DNA of 64,000 bases from Nocardia albiluteola (GTDB lineage Bacteria; Actinomycetota; Actinomycetes; Mycobacteriales; Mycobacteriaceae). The DNA lies in NCBI RefSeq assembly GCF_018860155.1, contig NZ_JAHKNI010000004.1, forward strand, positions 310,001 through 374,000. Direction: 5' to 3'. The notes under the pieces were generated by a model, which did no database searches, had not been told where the DNA came from, and was given only the letters and a program-made list of their open reading frames with translations. Made by a program: the position numbers and the translations under genes. This document shows positions 56,435 through 64,000 of the stretch, piece by piece; position 1 is the stretch's first letter; every line of letters starts with the position of its first letter.

Positions 56435-56465
56435 TTTGAAGACCTCAAGCATTTAAGGCTTCAAA
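56435..56465. promoter_or_regulatory. MarR operator candidate between MFS and marR genes
   Basis: TTTGAAG (56435-56441) and CTTCAAA (56459-56465) are perfect inverted arms. The inner bases CCT and AGG extend the symmetry with one inserted base. The site sits in an AT-rich patch within the shared promoter region. Confidence 0.6.
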
Positions 56466-56502
56466 GATAACCGTTGTCAATCGAACCGGTACGATCGCGA
56501 CT

Positions 56503-56940
56503 ATGAGTGAGGCCACAACACCGAGTCCGCTCGCATTGCTGATCGGGCGATTCGTGTCGGCCTACCTGCAGGACTTCCTGGATGCGGCCCAGGAGCACAA
56601 CCTGACCTGGACTCAAGCCAAGCTGCTGCTGGCGCTCAACGAGCCGCCCGAGGAACTGCCGATGCGTGAGCTCGCCTGGCGCCTGGCGTGCGATCCGTCG
56701 AATCTGACCGGCGTCGCGGACCGGATGGAGACGCGTGGGCTGGTCCGGCGCACGGTCAATCCGGCCGACCGTCGGGTGAAATACCTGGCCTCGACCCATG
56801 AGGGCACCGAACTGGCCGGCCAGATCCGGGCCTCCCAGGTGCGGGCCTACAAGGCGCTGGCCGAGCTCACCCCCGACGAGGAGTTGCAGCTCGAGGGCAT
56901 GCTGGAGCGGCTGGTGCCGAAACTGGAGGCGGCGGAATAG
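56503..56940 (+). CDS. MarR family transcriptional regulator
   Basis: This 145-residue winged-helix regulator has the recognition helix in MRELAWRLACDPSNLTGVAD and the wing RTVNPADRRVKYLAST. It is divergent from the DHA2 transporter and probably represses it until a ligand is bound. It ends 31 bp from the convergent QueA-like gene. Confidence 0.93.
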   Translation: MSEATTPSPLALLIGRFVSAYLQDFLDAAQEHNLTWTQAKLLLALNEPPEELPMRELAWRLACDPSNLTGVADRMETRGLVRRTVNPADRRVKYLASTHEGTELAGQIRASQVRAYKALAELTPDEELQLEGMLERLVPKLEAAE

Positions 56941-56970
56941 GGTGCGCGCGCGGGAGATTCGGCCCCCGAG

Positions 56971-58017
56971 CTACCGGTCGGCCGTCGGAGCCGGTTGGGC
57001 GAAAAGCAGTGCCGTGTCGCCGAATTCGTGCCACAGGTAGCCGGTATCCAGGGCCGTGCGATAGGCCTGGCCGACGCGCTCGGCGCCGGCGACCGCCTCG
57101 AGCAGGCGCAGATGGGAGGCGCCGGGTTCGTGCCAGCCCGTGATAAGGCCGTCCACCGCGCGGGCCGGGCGATCGGGGCCCAGCGTCAGGTTCGTCCAGC
57201 CGGCGGCGGGGTGGACCCGTCCGGACCGGTCGGTGGCCGACTCCAGGGCGCGGGTGACCGTGGTGCCGACGGCGACGACCCGGCCGCCGGTGGCGTGGGC
57301 CGCGTTGACCAGCCGGGCCGTGATCGCCGGTACCGCATAGCGTTCCGGGCTCGGTGGCTCGCCCTTTTCCGGGGAGGAAAGGCCCGTGTGGAGCGTGATC
57401 GGGGCTACGGTGATGCCCGCGGCCACCAGCTCGGTCACCAGCGTCTCGGTGAACGGGCGTCCGGCGCTGGGCATTTCGGCGCTACCGGGCTCGCGCCCGA
57501 ATACGGTGCGGTAGTAGTCGGGCGACCAGTGCTGTGTCACATAGGAATAGGTGATCGGGCGGCCGTGCCGGGCCAACAGGGCGGGGACATCGGTATCGAT
57601 GTCGGCGACCCACAGCCGGGCCGCGGGCGGCAGCCAGGGTGCGCGCAGCGTCGCGGTGGCTCCCGGAAGCTCCACGCGTGCACCGGATTCCGGTGCGACG
57701 GCGGTGAAGGGGACGCCCTCGGGGGAGCGCAGTTCCGCGACCCAGCCGCCGTCGTCGAGCCAGGTGGCGAAGTGCAGCACGGCTGCCTCGCCGCCGTACC
57801 GGGCCTCGACCGCCGCGGACAGGGTCGCGGAATTGTTCACCACGACGAGATCTCCCGGTCGTAGGAAACGCGGAAGTTCACGGAATCGGGCATGGGTGAG
57901 GATTCCGTTGTCCGACACCAGCATTCGGACAGCATCACGCGCGAGGCCGCGGGCCTCGGGCGGGGCGGTGGCGGCCCGGTCGGCGGACAGCGTGAAATCG
58001 TGCAGGACGGCGGTCAT
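56971..58017 (-). CDS. QueA-like S-adenosylmethionine:tRNA ribosyltransferase-isomerase
   Basis: This 348-residue protein has the QueA layout: LRPGDLVVVNNSATLSA, GRPITYSYV, PSAGRPFTETLVTEL, THTGLSS-like LHTGLSSPEKG, and VAVGTTVTRALE. QueA makes epoxyqueuosine from SAM on tRNA. No other queuosine gene is in the window, and the protein pairs with an SDR upstream, so it may act on a different substrate. The gene lies 54 bp after the SDR stop in the same direction. Confidence 0.8.
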   Translation of the reverse strand: MTAVLHDFTLSADRAATAPPEARGLARDAVRMLVSDNGILTHARFRELPRFLRPGDLVVVNNSATLSAAVEARYGGEAAVLHFATWLDDGGWVAELRSPEGVPFTAVAPESGARVELPGATATLRAPWLPPAARLWVADIDTDVPALLARHGRPITYSYVTQHWSPDYYRTVFGREPGSAEMPSAGRPFTETLVTELVAAGITVAPITLHTGLSSPEKGEPPSPERYAVPAITARLVNAAHATGGRVVAVGTTVTRALESATDRSGRVHPAAGWTNLTLGPDRPARAVDGLITGWHEPGASHLRLLEAVAGAERVGQAYRTALDTGYLWHEFGDTALLFAQPAPTADR

Positions 58018-58071
58018 TGCGCGTACCTTCCTTCTCGCCCGGGTTCCCCGCCGGGCGGCGTTCCTGAGTCG

Positions 58072-58761
58072 TCAGTGCGAGACGGTGAGCTCCGAGGCGA
58101 TGTATCGCCCGCTGGCCGGGCGGTTATCGATGAGATGCAGCAGCGCGGGCACGACCGTCTCGGGCTCCGGGCGGTCGGAGATGTCCTCGCCCGGAAATGC
58201 TGCCTGGTGCATCGCGGTACGCATATCGCCCGGATCGAAGCTGTAGACGCTCAACTCCGGATTCTCGGCGGCGAAGATCGCGGTCAGCTGGTCCAGCGCG
58301 GCCTTGGACGCACCGTAACCGCCCCACCCCTCGTAGGGGGCGATTGCGGCGTCCGAGCTGATGTCGACCGCGATGCCGTTGCCGGCCCGCAGTTTCAGTG
58401 CCGTGATCTGCAGAATAGCCAGGGGGGCAACGATATTGGTGGCCAGCACCGCGGTGAACTCCCCGAGCGGATAGTCGGCCAGGCGCGGCATCGGACTCGG
58501 GCCCAGGGCGCTGGCGTTGTTGATCACCAGATCCAGCCGGTCCAGCTCGGCGAGCGCGGAGGCGAGCTGCGCGCGGTGCGCCGGATCGGCGACATCGCCG
58601 GCCAGGGCCATCGCGCCGGTCGTCTCCCGCACCCGGGCCAGGGGCTCGAGGCCGCGGGCTGTGATGATCAGATCCCAGCCGCGCGCGGCCAATGCCAGTG
58701 CCGTCGCGCGTCCGAGCCCGGCGGACGCGCCGGTGATGAGGGCGGTTTTCGTATCGGACAT
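58072..58761 (-). CDS. Short-chain dehydrogenase/reductase
   Basis: This 229-residue classical SDR has the cofactor motif TGASAGLGRATALAL, NNAS at the usual place, and the catalytic YGASK with an upstream serine. It is an NAD(P)H-dependent oxidoreductase of unknown substrate. It is the first gene of a two-gene unit with the QueA-like protein. Confidence 0.9.
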   Translation of the reverse strand: MSDTKTALITGASAGLGRATALALAARGWDLIITARGLEPLARVRETTGAMALAGDVADPAHRAQLASALAELDRLDLVINNASALGPSPMPRLADYPLGEFTAVLATNIVAPLAILQITALKLRAGNGIAVDISSDAAIAPYEGWGGYGASKAALDQLTAIFAAENPELSVYSFDPGDMRTAMHQAAFPGEDISDRPEPETVVPALLHLIDNRPASGRYIASELTVSH

Positions 58762-58913
58762 GCACCCATCGTGAAACCTGAAGGCAACTTCAGGTCAAGG
58801 GGCAGGATTCCGCCTCGAGTGAACCTGCGAAAGTGTGGCGCGCGGCGATGAATTTCGCGGCGCGGCGTCGTCCGAAGGGTTGTCAGTCTCCACAGCCACC
58901 GACAGGAGCCATC

Positions 58914-59711
58914 ATGACCTACGCCTTCAAGCCCGGAGATCCCTGCTGGGTCGAGCTCTTCACCTCCGATCCGGACCGCTCGATCGCCTTCTACGGTGAG
59001 CTGCTCGGCTGGACCGCCGAGCGCGGCGGCCCCGAATACGGGGGCTACATCACCTTCCGCAACGACGGCAATGCCGTGGCGGGCGGCATGCACAACGACG
59101 GCACCTCCGGCGGTCCGGATCAATGGACGATCTATCTGCACACCGCCGACGCGGAGGCGACCGCGGCCAAGGCCGCCGAGCAGGGCGGCCGCGTCGTGGT
59201 GCCCGCGATGCGGGTCGGCGAGATGGGCAGCATGGCGATCCTCGGCGACCCCAGCGGTGCCGGGGTGGGGGCGTGGCAGCCGGGCGTCCACACCGGATTC
59301 GGCGCGATGGGCACCGTCTCCGACGGCAAGTGGAGCGAGCACGCCGGCAACCCGTCCTGGTTCGAATTGCACACCCCCGCCTACGCCGACGCGCTGCGGT
59401 TCTACCGCGAGGTCTTCGGCTGGCAGGACCCGTTCACCGTGTCCGACGCCCCGGAATTCCGTTACACCACAATCCACTCCACGTCCCCGATGCTGGGTGG
59501 CGTGATGGACTCCACGGCCTTCCTGCCCGCGGGCGCGCCCGGCGGATGGCGTCCCTACTTCGGCGTCGAGGATGTCGATGCCGCGGTGAAAACCCTGGTG
59601 TCCCTCGGTGGTTCGGTGGAACGCGAGCCCGAGAACACCCCCTACGGCCGCATCACCTCCGTCGTCGACCCCGGCGGCGTGCGGTTCAGCCTGGGCGGCA
59701 ACACCATCTGA
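58914..59711 (+). CDS. Two-domain VOC (glyoxalase-like) protein
   Basis: The 265-residue protein consists of two tandem VOC modules. The first starts CWVELFTSDPDRSIAFYGEL and the second starts SWFELHTPAYADALRFYREV. The family includes hydroxylases and resistance proteins that bind small molecules; the function here is unknown. The ATG at 58914 has a GGAG ribosome binding site and matches the usual start MTYAFKPGDPCWVEL. A bidirectional terminator follows. Confidence 0.9.
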   Translation: MTYAFKPGDPCWVELFTSDPDRSIAFYGELLGWTAERGGPEYGGYITFRNDGNAVAGGMHNDGTSGGPDQWTIYLHTADAEATAAKAAEQGGRVVVPAMRVGEMGSMAILGDPSGAGVGAWQPGVHTGFGAMGTVSDGKWSEHAGNPSWFELHTPAYADALRFYREVFGWQDPFTVSDAPEFRYTTIHSTSPMLGGVMDSTAFLPAGAPGGWRPYFGVEDVDAAVKTLVSLGGSVEREPENTPYGRITSVVDPGGVRFSLGGNTI

Positions 59712-59723
59712 GCGCCGGGTACC

Positions 59724-59765
59724 TCGGGACGGCCGGGTGTTCCTCGCAGCGCCGGGCCGTCCCGA
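59724..59765. terminator. Bidirectional hairpin between VOC and DinB genes
   Basis: TCGGGACGGCC (59724-59734) pairs perfectly with GGCCGTCCCGA (59755-59765) around a 20-nt loop. It lies between two convergent stop codons. Confidence 0.75.
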
Positions 59766-59768
59766 TTG

Positions 59769-60338
59769 TCAGAGGCCCACCGCGCCGTCGATCCGTTCGC
59801 GCAGCAGATCCGCATGGCCGTTGTGCCGGGCGTATTCGGCGATCATATGGGCCAGCACCCAGCGCAGCGAGACCTCCCCGAGCCACTTGTCGTCGCCGGT
59901 GATACCCAGATCCGGCGCCGCGACGGTGAAGCGTTCGGCGAAGGCGACCTCGGCGCGCCAGGCACCCCAGGCCGCGGTGATCGAGCCCGAATCGGTGCTC
60001 GCCCCGTCGAAATCGTCGTCCGGGCGTTCCTCTGAGGTGAACAGCGGCGGGGCCGGTTCGCTCGCCAGGACCCGGCGGAACCAGCGGCGCTCGACATCGG
60101 CCAGGTGCCGCACCAGTCCCAGCAACGACAGCGTCGAGGGCGCGACCGCGCGCCGAGCCAGTTCCGTACCCAGTCCGGCGCACTTGAGTTCCAGGGTAGC
60201 GCGCTGACCTGCCAGGATCTCGGTCAGCACGGCGCGCTCGTCCCCGGTCGTGTGCAGGTGGGTGCGCGGATCATGTTCCGGGGCAACGAACATCTCGGCC
60301 CTCCGGGTATCGGTCGGCGTCTGCCGGGTGTCGGCCAC
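59769..60338 (-). CDS. DinB family protein (DUF664 type)
   Basis: This 189-residue four-helix-bundle protein has the DUF664-like segments STLSLLGLVRHLADVERRWF and SLRWVLAHMIAEYARHNGHADL. Histidines in these could bind a metal. Members are mycothiol- or bacillithiol-dependent transferases or have unknown activity. It is monocistronic and convergent with the VOC gene. Confidence 0.9.
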   Translation of the reverse strand: MADTRQTPTDTRRAEMFVAPEHDPRTHLHTTGDERAVLTEILAGQRATLELKCAGLGTELARRAVAPSTLSLLGLVRHLADVERRWFRRVLASEPAPPLFTSEERPDDDFDGASTDSGSITAAWGAWRAEVAFAERFTVAAPDLGITGDDKWLGEVSLRWVLAHMIAEYARHNGHADLLRERIDGAVGL

Positions 60339-60566
60339 TCCGCCTCCTTCACATCGCGGCTTCCGGCCGGCTCACAGCGGGCTCGACCGATCGGGCACGA
60401 CCCGGACGATATCGCGTGCGGCCGTTTGCCGGAACTCCTCGGCGGTACATCGACCTTCCTACGAAGTAAGGATATGCGGTATGTTTGCGCGCCGCAGCCC
60501 ACTTGGCGCCGAGCGGGGCGGCAGTCCCGCCGGGCGGCCGGATACGCGCCCGGACGGCACGGTATT

Positions 60567-62108
60567 TCAGCCGAAGGCGGCCTCCGCGGCGGACAGGGCG
60601 GCGGCGCGGTCGGTGGCCACCAGGCCGATCCGGGTGCGCCGGTCCAGCAGATCATCCGCGTTCAATGCACCCTCGTGGGTGATGGCATGGGCGAATTCCG
60701 CTCGTAGCACATCTATTCCGGGGGCGACGGCCTCGGCCAGGGCGGGATCCCGGTGTGCGAGTTCGGCGATCGCGGGCGCCTCGCTGCCGTAACGCTCGAT
60801 CAGCCGCGTCGGGGCGTCGAGGCGGTCGCGGGCGGCGCCGGTCACCGCGCCGGTCAACGGGATTCGGCGCGTCCGGCACGGCCCCGCGGCCAGCCCGGCA
60901 TGGGCGACGGCCGCATCGACGGCGTCCTGGGCCATCTTCCGGTAGGTGGTCAGCTTGCCCCCGACGATCGTGATCGGGCCGCCGGGGGAGTGCAGCACCG
61001 CGTGCTCGCGGGAGATATCGGCGGTGCTGTCCCCGCCGGTGCGCAGCAGTGGGCGCAGGCCCGCGAAGCTGCCACGAATATCGCTGCGGTGCAACGGCTC
61101 CCGCAGCACCGTGTTGACGGTGTCGAGCAGGAAGTCGATCTCGGTGTCGGTGGGCTCGGGCCGATCCGGCACCGGACCGGGGGCGTCCTCGTCGGTCAGG
61201 CCCAGGTACACCCGGTCGTGCGCGGCGGGGAAGGCGAAGACGAACCGGCTGGTGCTGCCCGGAATCGGGACCGTCAGCGACGCGCCGAGCCCCCCGAACG
61301 CGGCGGCGTCGAAGACCAGATGGGTGCCCCGGCTGGGCCGCAGCTCGATACTCGGATCGAGCCGGTCGGCCCACACGCCCGTGGCGTTGACGACCGAACG
61401 TGCTCGCACGGTGAGGGTTTCGCCGGACAAGGTATCGCGCAGCACCGCCTCGTCGCCGCTCACCCGCTCGGCCTCGACACGAGTGAGGATCGCGGCGCCG
61501 TGCGCGGCGGCGGTGCGGGCGATCGCCACCACCAGCCGCGCATCGTCGACCAGCTGACCGTCCCAGGCCAGCAGGGCGCCGCCCAGGCCCTCACGGCGCA
61601 CGGTGGGAGCCATTCGCAGCGCCTCGGCGGCCGCCGCGCGCCGCGACCGCGGCAACACCGCGGCGGGGGTTCCGGCGGTGCGCCGCAGCACATCTCCGGC
61701 CACGAATCCGGTGCGGATCAGCATTCGCTGTGCCGCACCGACTTCCGGCAGCAGGGGCACCAGCTGCGGGATGGGCCGGGTCAGATGCGGTGCGGTGGTG
61801 GTGAGCAGCACGTGCCGTTCGACGGCGCTCTCGTGCGCGATCCCCACTCCGCCGCTGGCCAGATAGCGCAGCCCGCCGTGCACCAGCTTCGAACTCCACC
61901 GGCTGGTGCCGAAGGCCAGATCGTGCTTCTCCACCAGGACCGTTCGCAGTCCCCGCGCGGCCGCGTCCAGCGCCACCCCGGTCCCGGTCACTCCGCCGCC
62001 GATCACCAGCACGTCGACGACGCCGCCGTCGCCGAGCGCGCGCAGCTCCCGCTCGCGCCGCGCCGCATTCAGCGCCGAATCTCCGAAAGCCTGTGCGGAT
62101 CCGTTCAT
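60567..62108 (-). CDS. glpD: Glycerol-3-phosphate dehydrogenase/oxidase
   Basis: This 513-residue FAD enzyme has the dinucleotide motif VLVIGGGVTGTGVALDAAARG near residue 35. It also has GTSRWSSKLVHGGLRYL, GVWADRLD and the C-terminal GlpD domain. It oxidises glycerol-3-phosphate to dihydroxyacetone phosphate at the membrane and feeds electrons to quinone. The ATG at 62108 lies 29 bp after the tetR stop, so the two are co-transcribed. The glpD-tetR pair with a divergent ADPS-like gene matches Rv2249c-Rv2251 as I recall. Confidence 0.93.
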   Translation of the reverse strand: MNGSAQAFGDSALNAARRERELRALGDGGVVDVLVIGGGVTGTGVALDAAARGLRTVLVEKHDLAFGTSRWSSKLVHGGLRYLASGGVGIAHESAVERHVLLTTTAPHLTRPIPQLVPLLPEVGAAQRMLIRTGFVAGDVLRRTAGTPAAVLPRSRRAAAAEALRMAPTVRREGLGGALLAWDGQLVDDARLVVAIARTAAAHGAAILTRVEAERVSGDEAVLRDTLSGETLTVRARSVVNATGVWADRLDPSIELRPSRGTHLVFDAAAFGGLGASLTVPIPGSTSRFVFAFPAAHDRVYLGLTDEDAPGPVPDRPEPTDTEIDFLLDTVNTVLREPLHRSDIRGSFAGLRPLLRTGGDSTADISREHAVLHSPGGPITIVGGKLTTYRKMAQDAVDAAVAHAGLAAGPCRTRRIPLTGAVTGAARDRLDAPTRLIERYGSEAPAIAELAHRDPALAEAVAPGIDVLRAEFAHAITHEGALNADDLLDRRTRIGLVATDRAAALSAAEAAFG

Positions 62109-62136
62109 TTCACCATTCCCATCGGGTATCGGGCGG

Positions 62137-62775
62137 TCACTGTTTCTCGCATTCCGGGGTCGGGTCACCGGGGCGCAGGTAGCCCTCGATCGCACGGGTC
62201 AGCTCCGCGTCCAGCCGGTGCTCGGGCAGCAGATCGCCGACCATGGCGGCGGACTGCACGGTGGACTGGGCGATCAGCAGCAGCATGGTGGCCAGCTCGT
62301 CCGGGGCGCCGGCGCGGATGGAACCGTCCTGCTGGCCCTCGCCGATCAGGCCGGCGAACAGCTGGATGAGAGCCCGCTGATTGCGGCCGAGGCGGCCGAA
62401 CACATAGGTCAGCATCAGGTCGGTGTCGGTGCGGAAGATCTTGGCGAACAGCGGATTCGCGCGCACGGTAGCCGCGCCCGCGACCACGCCCCCGACGAGG
62501 CGGTCCCGCGCGCGCCCGGCGCCGGGCACGGTCCGCCCGATGATGCCGTGCAGCTCCTGAACCAATAGCTCGGCCACCAGCGACCCGGTGTCGGGCCAAC
62601 GGCGATACACCGTCGGGCGGCTGACACCGGCGCGGCGCGCCACCTCGGTCAGCGTGGTCCGGCGCACCCCGAACTCCTCGACGCAGGCGCGGGCGGCGTC
62701 CAGGATGGCTCGGTCGATGGAGCTGGCGCCGTCGGGCGCCGCTGCAGCGTCCTCGGAGCTGGATGGCACGGACAT
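62137..62775 (-). CDS. TetR family transcriptional regulator
   Basis: This 212-residue TetR protein has the helix-turn-helix TTLTEVARRAGVSRPTVYRRW at about residues 40-60. It is co-transcribed with glpD and divergent from the ADPS-like oxidase. A 17-bp palindrome in the shared promoter is its probable operator. It probably links ether-lipid or glycerol phosphate metabolism to a lipid signal, which is inference. Confidence 0.93.
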   Translation of the reverse strand: MSVPSSSEDAAAAPDGASSIDRAILDAARACVEEFGVRRTTLTEVARRAGVSRPTVYRRWPDTGSLVAELLVQELHGIIGRTVPGAGRARDRLVGGVVAGAATVRANPLFAKIFRTDTDLMLTYVFGRLGRNQRALIQLFAGLIGEGQQDGSIRAGAPDELATMLLLIAQSTVQSAAMVGDLLPEHRLDAELTRAIEGYLRPGDPTPECEKQ

Positions 62776-62834
62776 CGATCACCGCCGGGTCGGGCGCGGA
62801 CCACTGCGAACCGCGCGTATGAGTCGTTTACTAC

Positions 62835-62851
62835 TTGACACTATATGTCAA
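62835..62851. promoter_or_regulatory. Palindromic operator/-35 site between tetR and the ADPS-like gene
   Basis: TTGACACTATATGTCAA is a perfect 6-bp inverted repeat around CTATA. Each arm is a consensus -35 hexamer for one of the two divergent directions. A TetR dimer bound here would block both promoters. Confidence 0.7.
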
Positions 62852-62861
62852 ACTGTAACGC

Positions 62862-64000
62862 ATGACCGAAAACCGACAAGACGCGTCATCCTTCGAAATG
62901 CCGGGCGAGTCGTCGTCGCGGCCGAGTATGGTGTGGGACGCCTGGGGCATTCCGTCGGAGCATGCGCCGCTGCCGGAGAAGATCCGGACGTTGCTGGCGC
63001 AGGTTTTCGGAGTGTCCGGCGAGTCGGTGACGCGTCGCGATGAGGGCAGCGTGCCACTACGCACCTCGGCGTTGTCGCAGGCGCATCTCGCTGGGTTGTC
63101 CACGGTGGTCGGCCCGGACCAGGTCCGCACCGACCACCGTGCCCGGCTCCTGCACGCCGGTGGTAAGAGCACCCCCGATCTGTTGCGCCGTCGTCTCGAC
63201 GGGCCGCAGGACGCGCCCGACGCGGTGCTGTTCCCTGCCGATCACGACCAGGTACTCGCCGTCCTGGAGTACTGCACGGAGCAGCGCATCGCCGTGGTGC
63301 CCTTCGGCGGCGGCACCAGCGTGGTCGGCGGCGTGGATCCGGCTCGCGGCGCATTCGATGCCGTTGTCACCCTGGATCTTCGGCGTCTGGACAGCCTCAC
63401 CGACCTGGATCCGGTCAGTGGCACCGCCACCCTCGGCGCCGGGCTGACCGGGCCGCAGGCGGAGAAACTGCTTGCCGCGCACGGTCTTTCGCTGGGGCAC
63501 TTCCCGCAGAGCTTCGAATTCGCCAGTATCGGCGGATTCGCTGCCACCCGGTCGTCCGGCCAGGCCTCGGCGGGATTCGGCCGCTTCGACGACATGATTC
63601 AGCGCCTGCGCGTGGCCACCCCCGGCGGCACCCTGGACCTCGGTCGTGCCCCCGCCTCGGCCGCGGGACCCGATCTGCGCGAGCTGTTCTCGGGGTCCGA
63701 GGGCACGCTGGGCGTGATCACCGCGGTCACACTGCGGGTGCATCCGGTTCCGGCGACCGTGGGCTATCAGGCCTGGTCGTTTCCCGATTTCGGCGCCGGC
63801 GCCGCGGCCCTGCGATCCGTGGTGCAGGCCGGGGCCGCCCCGACCGTGTTGCGGCTGTCCGACGAGGCCGAGACCGGCCTGAATCTGGCCCGCGCCGGAG
63901 ACATCGGCGGCAACCCGGTGACCGGCTGCCTGGCCATCACGACGATCGAGGGATCCGCGGCCCACGTCGAGGCCCGCGGCGCCGAGGCGGCCGCGCTGCT
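62862..64000 (+). CDS. FAD-binding oxidase, alkyldihydroxyacetonephosphate synthase-like (3' end beyond window)
   Basis: The open frame of 379 codons to the window edge reads as a FAD-linked oxidase of the VAO/ADPS family. It has VVPFGGGTSVVGGVD in the FAD domain and FEFASIGGFAATRSSGQASAGFGRFDDM-like segments at about residues 220-246, typical of ADPS. ADPS-type proteins exchange an acyl for an alkyl group on dihydroxyacetone phosphate. GlpD, encoded on the divergent transcript, produces dihydroxyacetone phosphate, which fits. The ATG at 62862 lies 10 bp after the operator. Confidence 0.88.
   Translation, partial: MTENRQDASSFEMPGESSSRPSMVWDAWGIPSEHAPLPEKIRTLLAQVFGVSGESVTRRDEGSVPLRTSALSQAHLAGLSTVVGPDQVRTDHRARLLHAGGKSTPDLLRRRLDGPQDAPDAVLFPADHDQVLAVLEYCTEQRIAVVPFGGGTSVVGGVDPARGAFDAVVTLDLRRLDSLTDLDPVSGTATLGAGLTGPQAEKLLAAHGLSLGHFPQSFEFASIGGFAATRSSGQASAGFGRFDDMIQRLRVATPGGTLDLGRAPASAAGPDLRELFSGSEGTLGVITAVTLRVHPVPATVGYQAWSFPDFGAGAAALRSVVQAGAAPTVLRLSDEAETGLNLARAGDIGGNPVTGCLAITTIEGSAAHVEARGAEAAAL

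Overview
The window looks like chromosome of a mycolic-acid actinomycete, most probably Nocardia or a close relative. The evidence is very high GC, many GTG and TTG starts, apparently leaderless genes, an Emb-type arabinosyltransferase, a mycothiol-dependent nitroreductase homologue, and a gene set matching the region around Rv2457c-Rv2473 of Mycobacterium tuberculosis. That ancestral block (HNH protein, glbO, aglA, ctaJ, DUF5130 gene, pepN, nitroreductase, rpiB, nei2, tig, clpP2, clpX) is still recognisable but is split by several accessory modules. No transposase, integrase, prophage or CRISPR array was seen.

Layout. 0-3 kb: an AzlC permease running off the left edge, its divergent XRE-cupin regulator, and a leftward epimerase behind a promoter covered by operator-like palindromes. 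3-7.2 kb: HNH protein, glbO, aglA, ctaJ and the DUF5130 gene. 7.4-10.8 kb: a Clp accessory locus holding a PopR-like XRE regulator, a membrane protein, a truncated decarboxylase-family gene and a translationally coupled pair of clpP genes. 10.8-20.8 kb: pepN, purC, an ECF sigma/DGPF/DUF1801 operon, a flavin reductase, nitroreductase, rpiB and nei2. 20.8-31 kb: methyltransferase, DUF1542 protein, GGDEF protein, tRNA-Gly, tRNA-Pro, VOC/Nudix pair, a histidine kinase with no partner regulator, and two envelope glycosyltransferase-type proteins. 31-35.3 kb: the Hen1-Pnkp RNA-repair pair. 35.3-40 kb: TetR with a divergent NAD(P)-binding protein, phosphoketolase and an FKBP lipoprotein. 40-44.3 kb: tig, clpP2 and clpX. 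44.3-51.5 kb: a mycothiol-transferase-like protein, a repeat-rich gene-free stretch, a SnoaL-like protein, fdhD and fdhF, a secreted protein and an M48-like protein without its metal motif. 51.5-64 kb: arabinosyltransferase, MFS/MarR pair, QueA-like/SDR pair, VOC protein, DinB protein, then glpD-tetR with a divergent ADPS-like oxidase that runs off the right edge.

The most interesting part is the Clp system. A ClpP1 gene is expected between tig and clpP2 but is absent; only about 380 bp of non-coding sequence lies there. A second ClpP pair lies 30 kb away. One of its subunits has a complete Ser-His-Asp triad, and the other has Ala where the catalytic Ser should be. A 15-bp motif (TCTGCYGTGRGCAGA) occurs once before the PopR-like regulator and twice back to back before the clpP pair. 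The regulator ends in LALAA, which resembles a ClpXP degron. Together these suggest a self-contained, proteolysis-sensing control circuit.

The gene-free stretches are unusually rich in tandem repeats: two unrelated heptamer arrays, a 42-bp array, an 80-bp duplication and a roughly 107-bp duplication. A 15-bp array lies inside hen1.
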